A DNA stretch of 64,000 bases from Amoebidium appalachense (Eukaryota; Ichthyosporea). The stretch covers positions 1,550,001 through 1,614,000 of the forward strand of contig CAVNZM010000007.1 of NCBI GenBank assembly GCA_963693365.1, given 5' to 3'. Of the stretch, positions 59,425 to 64,000 are shown piece by piece (position 1 is the first letter of the stretch; the number at the start of each line of letters is the position of its first letter). The position numbers and the translations under genes are program-made. The notes under the pieces were generated by a model. It saw only the letters and a program-made list of their open reading frames with translations, made no database searches and had not been told where the DNA came from.

Positions 59425-60975
59425 GGGAATGGGTCGAATCTGGGAGGGATGTGACGTGGGGGGCCCTGAGAATGGGCTCTGCTTAGATCCACACTCCCAT
59501 GTGCTGCTTGTGCTCTGCGTTGTGTTGTCGATAGTGAATGTGTACTTCGTAATCTATGGTGCATGCAAACCCTCCTCCCCCCTCCCCTCCCCTCCCCCTC
59601 CCCACGCACACCGTGTCACACACGACCACCACCACCCCAAATGCATGGGCACACTCCATTCCCCATGTTGAGAATTGAGAAAGTGCAATCCCCCCCCCCC
59701 CCCCACTCCCTCGCACCACCCCTACCTCCCTACCTTTTCCCGATTTCTTTCAGTCTCATCTTGTCCTCCCCCCCCCCCCACCCGGCTGCCCGAAAGAACT
59801 GCCTTACGTGTGCGCCAGACTGGAAATAATACTTGATACGTATACTCGTCGAATATTAATTGCAGCGATGCATGTTGTATTGTGTACTGAGTCACATGCA
59901 CGCTTTAGCACATACTGCATTGTCGAGGGGCGAAATTCAATGTACATGTTCAACCAAGCGCTTGGGTTTCGCGTATGAGGAAAATTTCACGCCTAGGCCT
60001 GAGGCGTACGTGTAGGACATCATGTCACCTACTGCAATCTGTCCCTCCCTCCCTCCCCCCCCCCCCCCCCCTAGATCTCCCCATATCATAATCGGCCAAA
60101 AACACCACCACAACCAGCAACCCGGCCCGGCCCAGCGGCTGCCACCCACTAACATACATGTACATGACGGTATGTACATGTGTTATCAGGTACGTGTAAA
60201 AGTTTCCGGAAAATTAATAAACCGTGAATGGACTCAATATCGATCTCAACTTATAGGTGTAGAACCACTTTGGCATGCATGCATGTGGCTAGCTGAGCCT
60301 AAATATGCATGTGTAATATGTTCAAACTTGGCCGGGAAGGCCTATGTTGGCACCTCAAGGACGTCGGCTCAAGTTTGTTATACTACGTGTACCGTTTCTG
60401 AGATCGAGAGACTCAAGTCGACCCTATGCAAGTTCCTTAGGGGTTAGGGCCAGGCACCTTATAGTAGATTGCCAAGTCGGAGAACAGACAGACATTGATG
60501 ATAAAAGATGCCAATTTCAAAGGTATCATCAGTGCTTACGGGCTGAATGAACGGCCGGCTCACATCAGCTCAGTGAATAAACTTGAAGCAGCATTAACAG
60601 GATGTAATGGGAGAGGGAAAAGGAATAACTACCACTAAATGGATGCAACGATGAACAATGGTAGGTAATCGGACCTCGGCTGTTGTTACATTTGTGCCCT
60701 AAACCATGTTTATGATGCACACCCATAATGGATTCTATGCGTCCGTGTGCACGTGTGCACGTGTGTGTGTGTGTGTCTGTTTGCCTTATAAGGTAAACAT
60801 ATGTAAATCCCCCTCCGTGCATGTACTTTTTGTTCCTACCAACCCCATACCTATCACACAGCAATTGAAACTGGCTAGGGGAGATAAACACCCACAAGGC
60901 CTGCGTCTATGCTAACCGACGGGTTTTAAAACTACGAGCATAACACTTGGGCTAGTTGGGTGACTCAAAAGGGAG
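58510..60975. other. Intergenic region between the adenosylhomocysteinase and LC8 genes (convergent)
   Basis: Holds both 3' UTRs, a short (CA)n at 58976-59000, a C-run at 59397-59424, a SINE-like copy and C-rich patches near 59690 and 60057. Other frames are short and unrecognised. No gene is seen. Confidence 0.6.
59424..59590 (+). mobile_element. SINE-like element copy with B-box-like motif and C-rich tail
   Basis: Contains GGGTCGAATCTGGG, CCTGAGAATGGGCTCTGCTTA, GTGCTCTGCGTTGTGTTG, AGTGAATGTGTACTTCGTA and GCATGCAAACCCTCC, followed by (CCCCTCC)n. The middle matches the 25608 copies and the ends match the 56456 pair, linking the sub-groups. Confidence 0.62.
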
Positions 60976-63951
<2,976 letters not shown>

Positions 63952-64000
63952 TTTTCAAACTGCTGAGAAAAGGGAGGGGGTGGCAAAGGGAGAGGAGAAG

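Overview
The window is nuclear DNA of an intron-rich eukaryote. It carries five protein-coding genes, all with GT-AG introns, in a sequence saturated with C/G homopolymer runs, (TG)n, (CA)n and (GA)n microsatellites and short tandem repeats. The adenosylhomocysteinase is the short 432-residue type, without the insertion of about 40 residues known from plant, apicomplexan and many bacterial enzymes. This, with animal-like VPS41 and LC8, points to an opisthokont or nearby lineage, perhaps a unicellular holozoan. That placement is an inference.

Layout. 715-3098 (+): secreted two-domain fasciclin (FAS1) protein, four exons, one frame break in exon 1. 3099-6948: gene-free, with C-tracts, a 95-bp duplication, an inverted-repeat element and a G-rich array with CACGTG cores. 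6949-33291 (-): a virilizer/VIRMA-like gene of about 31 exons and about 1,820 codons over 26 kb. 33292-34489: divergent intergenic region almost free of simple repeats. 34490-52643 (+): VPS41, 23 exons, 910 residues, every junction in phase. 52644-55231: intergenic, with a 28-bp perfect palindrome and a 140-bp duplication. 55232-58509 (+): adenosylhomocysteinase, four exons. 58510-60975: intergenic, with a SINE-like copy. 60976-63951 (-): dynein light chain LC8, three exons, 90 residues.

The genes do not form a pathway. Two touch the same cycle: virilizer scaffolds the SAM-dependent m6A mRNA methyltransferase, and adenosylhomocysteinase removes its by-product S-adenosylhomocysteine. Both are housekeeping genes, so no functional cluster is claimed.

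The most unusual signal is in the non-coding structure. (1) Sense-strand poly(C) or C-rich tracts start within tens of bases of the 5' splice site in about 20 of some 60 introns, in genes on both strands. (2) A family of about 130-150 bp with inverted ends (AAAGGGGGTTTCTTTTAGG) occurs four times; three copies lie 12-70 bp upstream of a 3' splice site. (3) A SINE-like family has tRNA-like boxes and a C-rich rather than A-rich 3' end. (4) Several introns begin with tandem duplications that copy the upstream exon end together with its 5' splice site.
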